Source of the DNA: Triplophysa rosa
Taxonomy: Eukaryota > Chordata > Actinopteri > Cypriniformes > Nemacheilidae
Direction: 5' to 3'
Length of the DNA stretch: 64,000 nt
NCBI RefSeq assembly: GCF_024868665.1
Contig: NC_079892.1
Coordinates: 6,469,269 to 6,533,268, forward strand
Positions 36,761 through 50,073 of the stretch are shown piece by piece. Under the pieces are notes generated by a model. That model did no database searches. It had not been told where the DNA came from and saw nothing but the letters and a program-made list of their open reading frames with translations. The position numbers were made by a program, and so were the translations under genes. Every line of letters begins with the position of its first letter. The first letter of the stretch is position 1.

Positions 36761-39700
36761 CTGCGAAGGAAACAGAGATTGACAATAAAATCGGATGTCA
36801 AGACTGCGCGAGACTGAAAAATGTGCGCCAGTGGGAGTGAGTAAGAGAGAGAGCGCGCAAGTGAGAGGGCGCGCACCTATGCTGATTGGTGATAGCGCTC
36901 GTGTATTAATGTATGTGTTCCTGGTTTGTGCCTCGCCTCCTCTTCTCTTCAGTGGCCCATTAGCTGAGCCTGACCTCTGTCATCATCTCCTAGCAAAACA
37001 CTTCCTCCTGCCCTAGTGACAGAGCGCGAAACGGGGCCGAGTAAAAGCTAGTTTTTCCAGCCCTACTTAAACACTACTCATAAGCATGCTTCTATCCCAT
37101 GCCACGCTTTTATATTGAAATGTTTTTAGGGGGTTTGCAGTGGGAACGTGGAAACGCTTTAACCAAAGTATCCTGCAGCTGCAAGGACTAGGTGCAAGCA
37201 AATATCAAACATAGGCTGAGAATCCTTATCCAGCGATTTTATTAAATGTGCACGGATTTTTTTTTCTTTAGAATAATTTAAAGCACGTAATAAAATCTAT
37301 AAGATATGCTTTTGTAATACACAATTTCGGTTAAAAAGACACTGAAATCATATCAGTGAAATGTAACATTTAAAAACAATGAAAGCACCTGATCTAATCT
37401 ATAAAATTTGCTTTGTTCGCGTAACATAATGCATTCAGGGCAGTGATTAAAATATTTTGACTTAAAAATAGTTGTATAATTGTTCATTTATTTTTCAGTG
37501 CAAGTAACAAAATCAGGATTCATTGTATCTCTATTGTCAACATTTACATTAACTACGTTAATATTGTGTCCACTCCTAGTTCTTCAAACTCTTTAGGTCT
37601 ATTGAAACGAGCGCAAACATTCTCCACGTGTCATTGTTGATTTTTAGAACGTCATCTGCGTTAACCGCGCGCGCTCGACGATCAGTCGAGACCCCATACC
37701 ATTTACATTAACAGCGTGATTTGTTTTCGTTTTCAGTGGGAGAAAAAGAAACTTCGTGTAGTGGGTTGCCAAGGGGGAAATGAAAATATCATTACGTCCA
37801 TGGCCGGACACTTAAACTACATTTGTTGATTGCTTGGACATTAGCACACACCTCGGTACACTCCAAAGCAACCCCTCCGCGCCTGTGTTCGAGGTTACAT
37901 GCACTGCACTCTCAACTCGCCACTCTCAGCTTGGGGTGTCCCACCCGTTCACTGGAGTGGAATAGATTCCGGGTTGGGATGGAAGAAATAGAGAGGGGAG
38001 GGTGATCGTAAGGCATGGTGGGACAGCTTTAAAGAGAGACAAAATGGTTTGGGACGCAGGGAGCATAAAATTAAGCTGTGGTTGCATACACTTGACTTCG
38101 TTTTGACATGTGAAAAGTGCTAAAAGTCGGAGCTCATCAATAAACTATCCCGAAACTGAATGCGGGCGCTGACAACCATTGCATTCCCCACTATAGCACA
38201 ATGAGGAAACAAACGACACTGCCAAAGAGTCTGCATCGCAATGAAAGGCAGGTTGAATGGGAGTCGGATAATGAGCTGGCGCGACCGTCATGCACTGTCA
38301 TCTCGGGTCCTGCGGTGCGACCCCGCCACGCCGTTTGATATTTGCGAATCATTTCTCGATGGCAAAGTCCTACGGCTTGTAGTGCAACACGTTGTGCAGC
38401 TGCACAGACATCGAGTGTTGCGGTTACACGAGAGAGAGAGGTTTTAAATCGTAAATATTATTTTGTTTCAGCAAAATCTGCGCTGTTTTCCACGCCCTTA
38501 ATTTGAGAGCTATTAAAAAGTTTTGTTTATGAAGACAAGATATCTGTGTCTGCGTGTTTTTAATCCTTGTTTAACGTACTCAGTCTTGAAATTTCAAAAG
38601 ACTGGTCATCAAACATCAAATATTTGTCTAGTTTGAGATTTTTCACACAGATGGATTCTTGCAGTCCTCCCATCAATTAGCACAGTTCGGATTAGCAGTC
38701 AGTGGTGTTTGGTCATGAAAAAGACCCTAATCTTGTCGTTATTTCCCTCAGGCAAAATAGACTCATGGTGCCTCGCCTCAGCCTCTCTCCAAAAAGTTTT
38801 CAACTGGGAGAAAAACTAATAATAAGGGGAGGGGACAGTGCTGAATACATCTGACGTCAGAGGGAGTGTGAGAGACGTGGTGAGAGAAAACTGGAGATAG
38901 ACTGCCTGTTATTATGGCAATGTGGCTCGGTGCAAGGCCAACATGACCATGTTCTGGGGGAGGGGGTTTACCAAAGTTTTTTTTAGGGTGGTTGCCCACG
39001 GCGACATAGACCCGAGGGTCCTTGCATGTATCTATAGATGCCATGATCCAAAAGAAGCAAGTTGCACATTATTCCATTTCATTAGGCCATAATAGACAGA
39101 AGGTGTCATGGGCTGATAATTTTAATAGTTATTTCCTTTCTTTGTTTTGCGGGAATTTGGCTAGAGAGAACTGGAGAATTTTTAGCTGCCTTAATCTTTT
39201 TTTATTTGAAAAATTACTGTGTTTTTCTGTTATGCTGTTTAAAGTGTAAGGTTTAAATGATTCCGATAACCTGACTTGTTTCTGTTGTGACAGACTTCAT
39301 GGACCGTCTAATCTGCATTCAGGGCAAATTTGATCTATTGCAGGTCAAATATGAACCTCAATCTTAAAATGTATTTATGATGACTATTGTTTATATCAAT
39401 AGGCTACTGTTTATATTATTATTTCACACAAATGACATTTTAAAATAGGCCTACTACATCACCTACACTTTTTTTTTAGAAATTATTCAGATTTACATAA
39501 GAAATCATAAAATTGCTGCTTGTAGTTCTATTTATTAATTTTTATAAATTATTTTCCAATGTGTTGGTGAATTATAAGGTAACTGTGGAGTTTGGCTCAA
39601 ATACATTTTCTGTTCTTTGCTTATTTTGTAATATAAACGCCCCAAATTTGCTCTTTCGGATTTTTGAATTAATAAACACGAGTTTAATTGACTCGCCAAA

Positions 39701-40032
39701 GTAGTAGTAATTAAGCTTTTACTTACTAATCGAAAATGATTAAATTGTGTTTACTTTTATTTGACATGTAACATATTTCTCATAATCACTCGTTATGAGG
39801 GGCATTTAGAAATGTCAATTCAGTTAAGTGTCGGCGCAACACTATGAGATAAAAAAAAACATGATTTACTGACAAGCCTTTAAAACTAGTTTTGTGCTGG
39901 TTTAAGTAGCCTAGTTTAAAAAACGAATTCATGTCTAATTACATCCCCTATAGATTTACTCAGTCCGTTTGTCAAAATGATGCTCAACATGCTGTTAAAT
40001 TTGTCAATCCACGTTATAGCAAACTAACTTAC
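36761..40032. other. pax6 5' region between candidate first exon and start exon
   Basis: Probably intronic for the upstream-promoter transcript. 36800-37020 and 37590-37990 are GC-richer and CpG-containing and could hold a second promoter. 38600-38800 carries CCATCAATTAGCACAG and GGATTAGCAG cores. No exon could be proven. Confidence 0.35.
38600..39010. promoter_or_regulatory. enhancer-like block near the pax6 5' end
   Basis: Minus-strand motifs TGCTAATTGATGGGAG and CTGCTAATCCGAAC lie close together, with a TGACGTCAGAGG CRE-like site at 38853. The mammalian surface-ectoderm (lens) and pancreas enhancers lie a few kilobases upstream of P0. This is a positional candidate only. Confidence 0.28.
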
Positions 40033-40390
40033 CTCAAGATTCGCTATTGCCAGTTCCGATAGCGGACCATATGCGCGTGATTCGTTTTGAGAGGCACGTT
40101 TCCAAATGATTTTGGAGACAAGAGTAATGGGTGTCTAGAGAGAACCCCTCCGGTTCCGTGTAACAAAACTAGTCCCAAAGTAAATACCATCCAGTCCAAC
40201 AAGCCAAAAAGCGACCCGCAGGAAAAGTTGAGAGATTGTAAATCTCTCTTCGTGGTGTTGATGAAATAGGCTATCAGATGAAAGCTGCTCCAACGTTCTT
40301 CGTTTTTCGTATGATAAACTCAAACGTCGCACGTCAAGTGTTGGGTACAAAATACCTCTTTAAATGTGGATGGGAATAAAAAAGACGTCC
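40033..40390 (-). other. pax6: candidate upstream non-coding pax6 exon
   Basis: The minus strand has an excellent donor, TTGAG|GTAAGT, at 40033. It is the best unassigned donor I found upstream of the start exon on this strand and could splice to the acceptor at 36761. The upstream edge is inferred from promoter-like motifs. In mammals the Pax6 P0/P1 first exons lie several kilobases upstream of the coding exons, which fits. Confidence 0.4.
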
Positions 40391-40560
40391 CCTTCTCACC
40401 ATCAACTTTCTCTTAATATTAACCTCAACTTGGCAGTGATTGGCTAGAGTGACGGCCGCGTCACAGCTGACGCCATTTATCATTTCCCAAACCGGGAAGT
40501 CAAAGGAACACTTGTCTACTGTGTGCAGATAAACCACATGAGCTATAAATTTATCGCTTT
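40391..40560 (-). promoter_or_regulatory. candidate pax6 upstream promoter
   Basis: Read on the minus strand, it has a CCAAT box (AGCCAATCACTGCC near 40440), a CRE-like GCGTCAGCTGTGACGCGG just upstream, and an AT-rich TTAATATTAAG near 40418 about where a TATA-like element would lie. These motifs sit directly above the candidate first exon. The transcription start is inferred. Confidence 0.35.
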
Positions 40561-41270
40561 TAGTTAGCAATTAGTAAAGTGTAATATTTTAGAAAACTTT
40601 TTAAATGCTTTTGAGATTAGGCTGTTAGCATTATAAATATAGCTTTAGAAAGTGAGCCGAAGAGGCTCAACAAGTTTAAAGCTCGTTGGCAAGAGGAATA
40701 CTTCATTTTGGCGTGTGAATTTGTGTAGAGTGTTATTGTGTAAACATACCATAATCGTTAATGATTCATGTCACTTTACGCAAGAGAAAACTCCTCTCAA
40801 AGAACAAATAAATGCTCATCTTTAAGAGACGGGGTAGTGTTGCTTTGTGTGTTGAGCGCTCGGTCAAGTCAACCCGTGCAACCCAGCAGAGTTCTTGAGA
40901 TCTCTACTGGAAACCGTGCGGCCTGGGTCCGCTTATCAGGCTTTCGATAAAGCGAGATGGGGTTGCTAAAGCCGGGCCAGGTGCTGTCTCCTTTTCTCCG
41001 CTGGTCTGCACTCCAGAGCGCGATCAGGCGTGAACCTAAATCTGTCCAGCCAGCTTTCCCTTACGCCGACCCTCTGCTACCAAGCATGTGTGAGTTTAGA
41101 AGAGAGAGACAGACTGAGAAAGAGAAAGGAGAGCCCCCGCCACATTTCATCTTAAAATATTCACCGGCTTTATATGGTCAAAAGCAAATGAAAAAAATCC
41201 AGTTACTAATACAAACCCTTATAATATGTTTTTTGTTGTTGTTATTTTATAATTATCGGCATCAATGATT
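40561..41270. promoter_or_regulatory. GC-richer block upstream of candidate promoter
   Basis: 40850-41110 is clearly GC-richer, with CGATCAGGCGTGAACC and CCGGGCCAGGTGC, and lies within a few hundred bases of the promoter candidate. Plus-strand ORFs here lack similarity I know. Confidence 0.25.
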
Positions 41271-41319
41271 GTTTTGGTATTGTTGTAGTTGGGTAGATAC
41301 AGGAGGTGTTTGCGCCCAG

Positions 41320-41460
41320 TAGTGCTTTTCATTGAGCAACCATTGAAACCAAAATATTTAGCATTCCCGATCATGGTCCATAAGGAGACGCCTCCACCCG
41401 AGGTGTGAGTTTTACGTTTTGATTAAGCGACAACATCTCTATAACGTACAAATATTATCT
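41320..41460. promoter_or_regulatory. short enhancer-like block
   Basis: Non-repetitive stretch with AATATTTAGCATTCCCG, CATGGTCCATAAGGAG and TTTTGATTAAGCGAC in an AT-rich region about 1 kb above the promoter candidate. Confidence 0.25.
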
Positions 41461-43770
41461 TTGGAAAGTTTGCCCATGCTGAATGCCTAAATATAACTTT
41501 TTTATTTTTTAAATATTAATGATCATTTAAATAATCGACTTATTTTCTGCTTTTAAGTATCATAGTCGTTGTGTTGCTGCTGTATGCTTGTTGTGTGTCT
41601 AGTAAACAGCTCCATTTAGCAAAAATTGTGGCGGTGGTAAATATATCATGAGCACGGAATCATTCGTCTGGATATTGTACGTCTATCGCAAAAGCAAGAC
41701 CTCTCTTAACTTGTGAAAACACCTGGCAACATATTTATTACACTGATAGTGACGGTGGAATTTGGGTGATTATAAAACTTTTTTCATGATCTTCACTGTG
41801 CGTTTGTTCAGGGATTGAGACATGTTCAATTGTTCAATTCCCTCAGGGTGATCAGATGCAGTTTGCACAAAGTCGACAGCACGTCCTGTACGTTAGAAAT
41901 TCACTTTTGCTCAACACGACAAGGTTGATTTAAAAATTCAGTGTATTTAAATGAACATCAGGAGGTAAACGTTTTGTTTTTCATTATTTACCTCGAATTC
42001 CCGAGTTTGCGTGTTAAACCTATAGCCTACGTTTACCGCAACATTAGAGGCACTAAATATGTTATTGCATCCGTGTTTGGACTAGATCAAGAGCTGGAGC
42101 TTAGCCACAAAAAGAGACCTTTACTTTTATTTTTTGACCCTTGATAAGATTAGATATAGACCGAACCAGTGGCAAAAGCAAAGACTGACACCTGTCAACC
42201 AGTCGATGCATCGTTTATGTAAAAAATCATGCAAAATGGTGTGGAAAATTCTGCACGTTTATTTTCTTGTCATGAGAAACAGAAGGACAGGGGACAAAAA
42301 TGTTTTATTGAACGTTGTTATTAAATACTGACATTAATAGCTGTGTTGAATAGATGATTTTGTTTCTTAGACAACAATTAGGCCTATAGAAAAGTGTTGT
42401 AAGATGCTTTTTGACTGATGGGACCAATCATGCATTCCCTCAGACTGATCACTTGCAGTACATATCAGAGCAGAGTGCATGATGCTGACAGATTAATGCA
42501 CGCAAAAGAGTTAAGTAAGATACAAAATAACCAAAGGACTCTGAGGTTCAACAAATATTTATAAATCTATTTTGCTTTACGTACACAGTGAGAATATCAT
42601 ATTCTGTGAATATCACAAAAGTTGTCATCTGCTGTGCTTTGTAACATTCAGTGTGTGCTCTTGTTTTTTTTCCCACTTTATTGCATCAGATACTTTGTTC
42701 TGAATAAATTGACCCAAAAGTCATGTTCATGTCGGAGGTATGCAATTACATACATGTGACTTGGAGACGAACATTCTACCCCTGCCAGGTAAAACATTAC
42801 AAAGTCTTGACAAATGACTAAAATATGATAGAAAACTATTCAGTCCGAAATTCCACTCCATATATGGACATATCCAATGTTCTGTGATCAGATATATGCC
42901 ACATGCCTCTGGAAAACTGATTTTTTTTCTTCATCATTAGGAGAACTGCCATAACCATTAATGGTCCTGTTGATTTTAAACTCAATAATGTGCATATTTT
43001 GTAGCATTTTGCACATATTACTGTTTTTACTGATTGAATTAATTTTATTTTGAGTGTTTAATTTTCTCTTTGCTAACACTTGTGCAATGTGGCCACAGCA
43101 ACAGACAAATTACTAAACATGGGGGAAATGAGCAAACAGATCAATTTGTCGTGGAAAAGGGGGACTGCTGGTGGGTTTGAACTGAATGTAGAGGATATTT
43201 GTCTTGAAACAAAGTAAATGTTTCTTATATCACCATGTCACTCCTTAATCTTATTCATTTGAATTAACATTGATGGGCAATTTTGCAGTGTATCTACTTA
43301 AGAGTTACAAAGATGGTCTGACTTTGAGACATTACAGACAAAGTGAGCATAGTAAAAGCACAGTTAAGGACTCTTGGAAGCCACCCGAGTTTCCCAGCCG
43401 TTGAATGTGAAGAAGAAATATGCCGTGTTATATATTTTTATCCTAATCTCATATATAATTGCAAGGACATTTATGTTCTGCATATGATTTTTTTTCATGG
43501 TTGTGTAAAGGCTGAAACTTTAATTTATACAGAGACAAAATATGACACACTTTTTTGCTTCAGCACTGCACTGTGGCTTTTAGATTTGATTAGTTTTGAA
43601 AGCTATAGTTTAACCAAGTACATACTGTACTTTACTCTATATAGTCCTATGCTGATTTATTATTTAATTTTAATTTTTGAAGTCTATCTCCACTGTCCTT
43701 CTGAAGTATATCAAGCAAGCCTTTATGCTGACCTTTTCTGCTACCATTCAGAACCCTGGCTGCAACCGTA
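41461..43770. other. AT-rich pax6 5' flank
   Basis: No exon or repeat recognised. 42410-42510 is a compact complex patch (GGACCAATCATGCATTCCC, CAGATTAATGCACGC). The 142-codon plus-strand ORF at 43343-43771 is rich in Tyr/Ile/Phe as expected of AT-rich chance reading and resembles nothing known. Confidence 0.4.
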
Positions 43771-43779
43771 AAATACAAA

Positions 43780-44240
43780 CCCATTCCCCTAAATTAAACC
43801 CATGCAGAGGCAGAGTGCCCAACCTAAAGCAAGACATCAAGCGGTGAATTAGGTTTCCCTTTTCTTTCTCTCCCTGTTGACTTCGTCCATTTACATTATA
43901 ATTTCAAATGCCTCATCACTGGGTGCTTTACCATTGTCGGGGCGTTCGCATGTTCCGGGTCCACCGAGATCAGGACCCTTGGCAATTTATTAGCGACCCC
44001 CGTCTTCCCAATATTTCCATTTATTCCAAATCTTAGTCCATGCTAATTTGGCTGTGCAACTCCAGGTGCTCTCTCCCAACACATGCATTGGAATAAAACC
44101 GCATGCTGGTCCTCCAGGAGTAGTTTTAAAACCACTATGAAATGAAATTTTACCCATGTTCCATTGTTGAGACATTGAGGTTTTACCACAGTGCTCATTA
44201 AACAAAGCCCATCAGAATTTAAAATGCATAGGTTTTGTTC
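43780..44240. promoter_or_regulatory. enhancer-like block upstream of pax6
   Basis: Complex sequence with GCGGTGAATTAGGTTTCCC, CATTTACATTATAATTTC and TCCATGCTAATTTGGC. No repeat. Confidence 0.27.
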
Positions 44241-47200
44241 TCTCCATCTCCCTGACTTTCCAGCAACTTTCCAGCAGCCTGCAATTCTGCAAGCTAATCC
44301 TACCAGAAGACAAAAAGTATAAAGAAAGCAAAGAAAGGTGAAGGCAATGAACGGATATGAATCTGTGATTAATAATGACAGTCATGTTGAAGAAGGAATT
44401 CTGACTGTCAAAACCATTAATGCATGTTGAGTGTCGTTTGAGGATTTAAGCATGTTATTATCTCAGTTGAATGTAGCCTATACATTTTTCTTGTTTACAT
44501 GCTGTGCGCGTGTTTGTACAGTTAACCTCCACGTTGTCCTAATATGAGGGAACAAAGGAGAATTCAAAACATATTTACACGAACATCCATTTAGCATATT
44601 GTCTGTCTGAAATCTCGTTAAACGTGCGCAGATGAAGAAAAATCGAAACGTTATGCTTTATGAAATCGCAGAGCAATTTTGTCCAGGGACCTGCATAACA
44701 GGAGGGAGGAGATTATGAATAAAACTAAGGTCATTAAATCGGGCTGCACGGCTTCCAGCGAAGCGAAGACGAAATGTAAAACACCTAAAGTGACAAACTC
44801 AACACAAATCTGAATGATACATTTAAATAGATGCGGTAGCATCTGAATAACAGGGATACTAACACTGTATCAGGCAACGATAAACGAGCTGGAAAAAAGA
44901 TTCACGGCGTAATGAGATTTTTCAGTTTTATCTAGCTGACAAATTTTGTCATATAAGTAAATATTTTGAAGATAATTGAACTGATTGCTGCTCGCTCGCC
45001 TCTCTGAATTGTTGAATACGAAAAACGGCGTTGTAAAACAAGACGTTTTCTAAAATTCACTATTTAAATCGTGATTCATTTACGTTAGAATTGCGTTATG
45101 TTGTGAGTTATGTCAATGGCTATTAAAGTAAATTCGTAGCGAGTTTAAATTCATTTATTTTATTTACAAAACTAATCACTAATTCTCAATATTAACAACA
45201 ATGCAACTTTATTTTTATTATTAACCCTATCCAATGTAGGCGAAATAAGGTCAGAAATATGAATAATAGGCGACTACCATGAAAGAATTTTAAATATAAC
45301 ACCTTTTTTACAGGGATGACATTGTTTCTCGTTGTAAATAAAGTAAAATACAACGTAGTAACGGAACGGTGCGTTTCTGCGATTATGTCGATAATGATCA
45401 TCATCTATCGAATGAATTCAAAGCTCATACCGTTGAGAGAAAACCATCTGTTTACGTTGCTGCATCTGACAGAACCTTAAATATGCTTTTAATTAAAGAC
45501 GGGTTAAAGCTGTAGACCTCATGATGGGCAATAATTACAAATTACACTACAGATCCGACAGATGTGACAAGGGGCCTTCGTCTGCAGGGAGAAAATAAAA
45601 GACAACGAGTAATTTGACAGAACTTGAGCAGAGTGTCTTGAGGAACCAGGGCCACCGTCTTTGATTATATAGACATGATTTTTTTCTCCTTCGTGATTGT
45701 TGTCGTATTTCTTTGACATCCATTGATTTGGAGGCAGCTGTAAGACTTTGTCACAAGAGAGAGGACCAGTCACAACGCATTAGTTTGATGGCATAACTCG
45801 AACGTTGGGGGCCCTATAGAGCGCATGTTGAGGGACCATGTGATGGCTTGTCTCGGCTCTTACCTAAACGGATAAAAGGTCTAATTAGTTCATTTCTGGT
45901 CAGTTTCAGGACTTACCACCGGATATTGCAATATTTAAATATAGATAGGTACATTATCATCACTCATTACTGCGTGAAAATATGAGGTGGGTGATATCCC
46001 TAAAGAGACAGGTGCGATCCACTTTAGTCTTTCTTTAGTATACAGGCAGTTTTCAAGTGACTGTATTAAATTTGACTTTCTGAAAGTAAAACGCAGTAAT
46101 ATTGAATCGATTGTTTGTGGGAAAAGTATACAGGCGTGTGTTTTGAAGTTATTGAGCTGAAGTGAAATGCACCTCCACTCTTTTATCAATAATGTAAGGT
46201 GGGGGTCTCGCTTTAAAGCATGTTTTGTGGACGATTAATGAATATCATTTTGTTATCATAATTTCACCTGATGAATAACGAAAAAATAAATATACTGCCT
46301 TTACAGCATGGACATTTAAAAAAAATGTTAAAAAGGTAGGCTATGCCAGGCCTATTAGCTGAAGCGTTTTTAAATCTACAAACAATAGGCTATTTGCTTC
46401 AGTGCTATATACAGTTTTAAACTAACAATCAATCCTTTCTCTTTTCTACATGCATACTAATTTACCGTCGTTTATAGACGTTAAAAGTAACAATATCTTT
46501 ATGTCGGCTAGAGTAGGCTATTTTGTTAAATTGGATATTCCACTTCCGCAATCACGTTATTGCATTGTTTATTGTTTTATTTGACATTAAATATTAAGTT
46601 AAAGAATATTCATACCGCTTCACTCCAAGTAGCCTACATGTCCTCTCCTGTGTGAGTTCATGTCTCATGCAGACGTTACAGCTGCACTGTATTTTATTGT
46701 CTTCAACAATGCTCGATCGCCCTCTAGCGGCTAATCTACAACAGAGACGAAAAGAGAAACCACAGATCCTATGAAATGATTTCTTAATTCATGTAAAAGA
46801 CATACAAGCACACACCATATAACATGTAAGAAATAATCACGAGTTACATAAACACAGCAGTGAATGCATGTCCTTATTGCGTGTTCTGCAAGGATGAAAT
46901 TAATATGCAATTGTTTAAAGGTGGCTTTCAAAGGTGTTTTTATATGAAATATGGTATTTCAAAATCCAAAGCTTAATTTGTTTCTCATGCCAATACTAAG
47001 TAAAAATAGATCGCAATAAAATAACGGTCCAGCTGGCTTTACTGGTGTCTCTTGACTTCTGTTGTGGTTGAGGCGCTCGTGGTGCTGAAAGGACAGCGCC
47101 AAAGTAGTAACGCAATGGAAACTGCCACAGTTCAAAAGCTCCCAAACTCCAAACTTGCTTTCCGGTGTTCAGTGCAATTGTCGGCAACTTTATTCTAGAA

Positions 47201-47339
47201 CTGGACAAGTTTTGGACTGGAGTTGCAACTGACTGGTTTAAAATATATATTTAAACCGCGTAACACGCGCTCTACAAGGAGACCGTAAATCTGTTTACTT
47301 TCATTTTCAATCTGTTATGCTGGAGTTTCTCAAATAATT
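44241..47339. other. AT-rich 5' flank with smaller complex patches
   Basis: Patches at 44650-44800 and 45480-45870 are less AT-rich. Two donor-like sites on the minus strand (TTTAG|GTAAGA at 45867 and GTG|GTAAGT at 45918) could belong to further upstream non-coding exons, but no other support is visible. Confidence 0.3.
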
Positions 47340-47580
47340 CACTAAGTTTATAGGCTTCTTTTTAAACGCGCCCACGGTAAACATTGTGGGCTTCGGGACC
47401 TTTAAGATGGTAATGCCCATTCAATTACATTTCCTTCGAGATCATTAAACACAAATCTGCCTTGTCTTTTAACAAGGCGGTCCCGTGTGTTAATGAGGGC
47501 CAGCGGAGGTTAGAGTTGCAATTAATGGACGCGCTTTTTCTTTGCAGCATTACTGGGTCTGCGTATGTTATAACTCATGC
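47340..47580. promoter_or_regulatory. enhancer-like block upstream of pax6
   Basis: Compact complex block with GCCCATTCAATTACATTTCC, AGATCATTAAACACAAATC, GTGTTAATGAGGGCC and TTGCAATTAATGGACGC. Four homeodomain-type cores in about 150 bases. Confidence 0.38.
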
Positions 47581-49929
47581 CTAAACTTTGAATCCCCTTG
47601 TGTAAAGTTTTGTAAATTTGTTAATGGAGACAAATGAAGTATCTACAATTCTGCATGTAAATTGTGCGTGATGACATATTCTTCACACAATAAATTGAAC
47701 GTTTTTTTTTTTACCTATTTTGGTTAAACCCGAGGTGCACCGTTGGTTATACAACTGGAATGTCTTCGACATGAAAACGTGCACTGGTCCAAGCAAAAGA
47801 ATGACAATGTCTAAGTCATGTTTCAGTGTTCAAATCCCGGTAAATTACAGAGAGAAGAGCAAATGATTTCTGGATTCGTTTCATGATTCATTGCGTTGCA
47901 TTCATTGCGTAGGACGACATGCATGAATGCGTTGTTGTCTCAACGTTGAGGAACAGAGCTCAAAATGATACAGGGCTGACGGCTTTAAGAGATACTTAGG
48001 TGTTTTATTGAATTTATTCTGTGGGATTACATTGAGATTGTTATGTTGTAGATTACAGACTTTCTGTGCTGATTTAAAAAAACTTAGATGGTGTGTCAAG
48101 ATGGCATAAGTCAGAGATCTCCTCTACTAAATGAGGTGCGTCACGCTTGGCTAATGATGCTTAATGAAGTATTGCGAAAAGCTAAATTATCATTCAGAAA
48201 CGTGGCAGCAAGAGGCAAACAATTTGAAGGGTTGTAACACTCAAGCACTCAACAGTCCAAAGAACAAAAGTATCATGCTGAAAATTAAACTAATGATGAA
48301 AAAATGTGCATTAATTTTGCATTTGAGAGGACATGGAAAATGTCAGACGTATTTAAAAGGTTAATCTTTAATTCAACCACTAATAAACACAGCGGGGAAG
48401 AGAAAGAGAAATTAATCAAGTGTTCTTTCAGCTGGACATATTAAATAGTCTTATAAATTAATAACTGTCCGTCCTGCAGTGTTATTTTTCTCGGAATTAA
48501 GGAATATTATTCATGTCAGTGGAGCAGGACAGAGTTGCGGACAGTATAGAGAAAGGGTCCAAAGAGCAAATGCAAAATAACAAATTTTAGCTAAAGAATT
48601 AACTAAAAATATATCATGGACCCTCATTTTAACTTTTTTTTTCATTTAACATTGAAGCTCATGTTTGAAATCTACAGCATAGCTTGAGGTTAAGTGCTGG
48701 GTCAGTGTGGTCAGGATGCTCGGACAACGAAAGCATTGATTTATAAATAAATTATTTAAAGTCGTATCTGAATATTAAGTTAAGGTCTTATTGTGTATTG
48801 TATTGCATGTAAAACCATAAATTTCCCCCTTAAGAATATTATCCTCTGTCTTGACTCTTGGTGCTTTGTAGGTTTACACTCGGGCTGCTTTTCTTCTGAT
48901 GTATGAGTAGGGAAAGTTTGCTCTAGGTTATGAGCTAAGGTCATGCTTATGTTATTGAACTCAGTGCCAGGCACGTATGCAGGGAGCGAGAGACGGATTT
49001 GGAACAAAAGTGGATTCACCTGCTAGGCAGCATATGCCTCCTCACTGCCATTCCCTACAGGCCTAAAGCACACATCCAGTCTGATCTGATGCTATTTACC
49101 CAAGAAATATCTCTGAGCTCTTTTTACCACATACAGCAGACCTCTCGGTATACATTAGGCATAATGCGGAATACAGAAGAAGAAATTATTGGTAGTTTGC
49201 CTGCTGGTACTACTGGTATGAGGTTTTGGGTTTAAGGTGAGATAAGCATACACGATTATGGGAATGTTCAAAGATTGTTTTATGGGGAATGCAGGCAAAC
49301 TGTAAATTGTATACTGTATGTAAAAATGTTTTTTCTGTATTGTTGTGTCACAGACGGGCAGATGCAGGTTGGCACATGCACGGTTTTGGCACCTTGATAT
49401 CACATTGAGATGCTTTTTAAACAGTAATATGAGTTCCTATCTATTCTGGGCTCTTATTTGGGTGCTTTTGTTCTTTATTATTTAGTCTTGTAAGTAATGC
49501 ATTGTTTAAATAAACCTTTGGTTTTCTAACCCCTCAGATGAGAAGATTTTTGAAACATTTCAGTCACATTTCCGTTGAACAGTAGCATACTTTCTCCATT
49601 ATCTTTTTTATGCACTGTCTACAACTGGTTGATTATAAGGTCATTTTTTACAGTAACATACTGAGAGTTTCGATGAAAGATATTCTGTCCATTGATCTCT
49701 GAGGTGTGACCTTATGCACGACGGGGCCCCCGTGCCGTCCCGGGACCTATTAATAACACTGCAGTGTGATTATTCAGTGTAGCTGTGTAATCGCTGAAGT
49801 ATTGTATTCAGTATGATGAAGATATCCGTCAGATGGAATAGCCCTCATCTGAACTGATTTGTTTTGGAGAGTCATGACCTGTTTGCTTCAGCTGATCATT
49901 CACCGGATGTTTTTTGCTTTTGTATTAAA
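47581..49929. other. AT-rich intergenic sequence
   Basis: No exon or repeat recognised. ORFs on both strands are chance. Confidence 0.4.
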
Positions 49930-50073
49930 TACATCATTTTCACATGCAAATTGTATGTGTGCATAGCAGACACTTCCTGTTTGTACATTTGAGTGATTCA
50001 TGCGTCTACTGGGATCAAACACGTGACCTTGGTGTTGCTAGCACCTTGCTCTACCAGTTGAGCTACAGAAACA
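49930..50073 (-). mobile_element. tRNA-derived SINE, copy 2 (truncated tail)
   Basis: The minus-strand head reads TGTAGCTCAACTGGTAGAGC (A-box) and GGTCACGTGTTTGATCCC (B-box), clearer than in copy 1. The tail beyond is short and diverged. Confidence 0.78.

Noticed and set aside
43343..43771. 142-codon plus-strand ORF, the longest outside the CT repeat
   Set aside because: It is rich in Tyr, Phe, Ile and Leu as expected from AT-rich DNA, with no recognisable motif. No promoter or conservation evidence is available.
45862..45920. Two donor-like sites on the pax6 strand
   Set aside because: Good consensus, but there is no promoter or exon body that I can define, so they were not called as exons.
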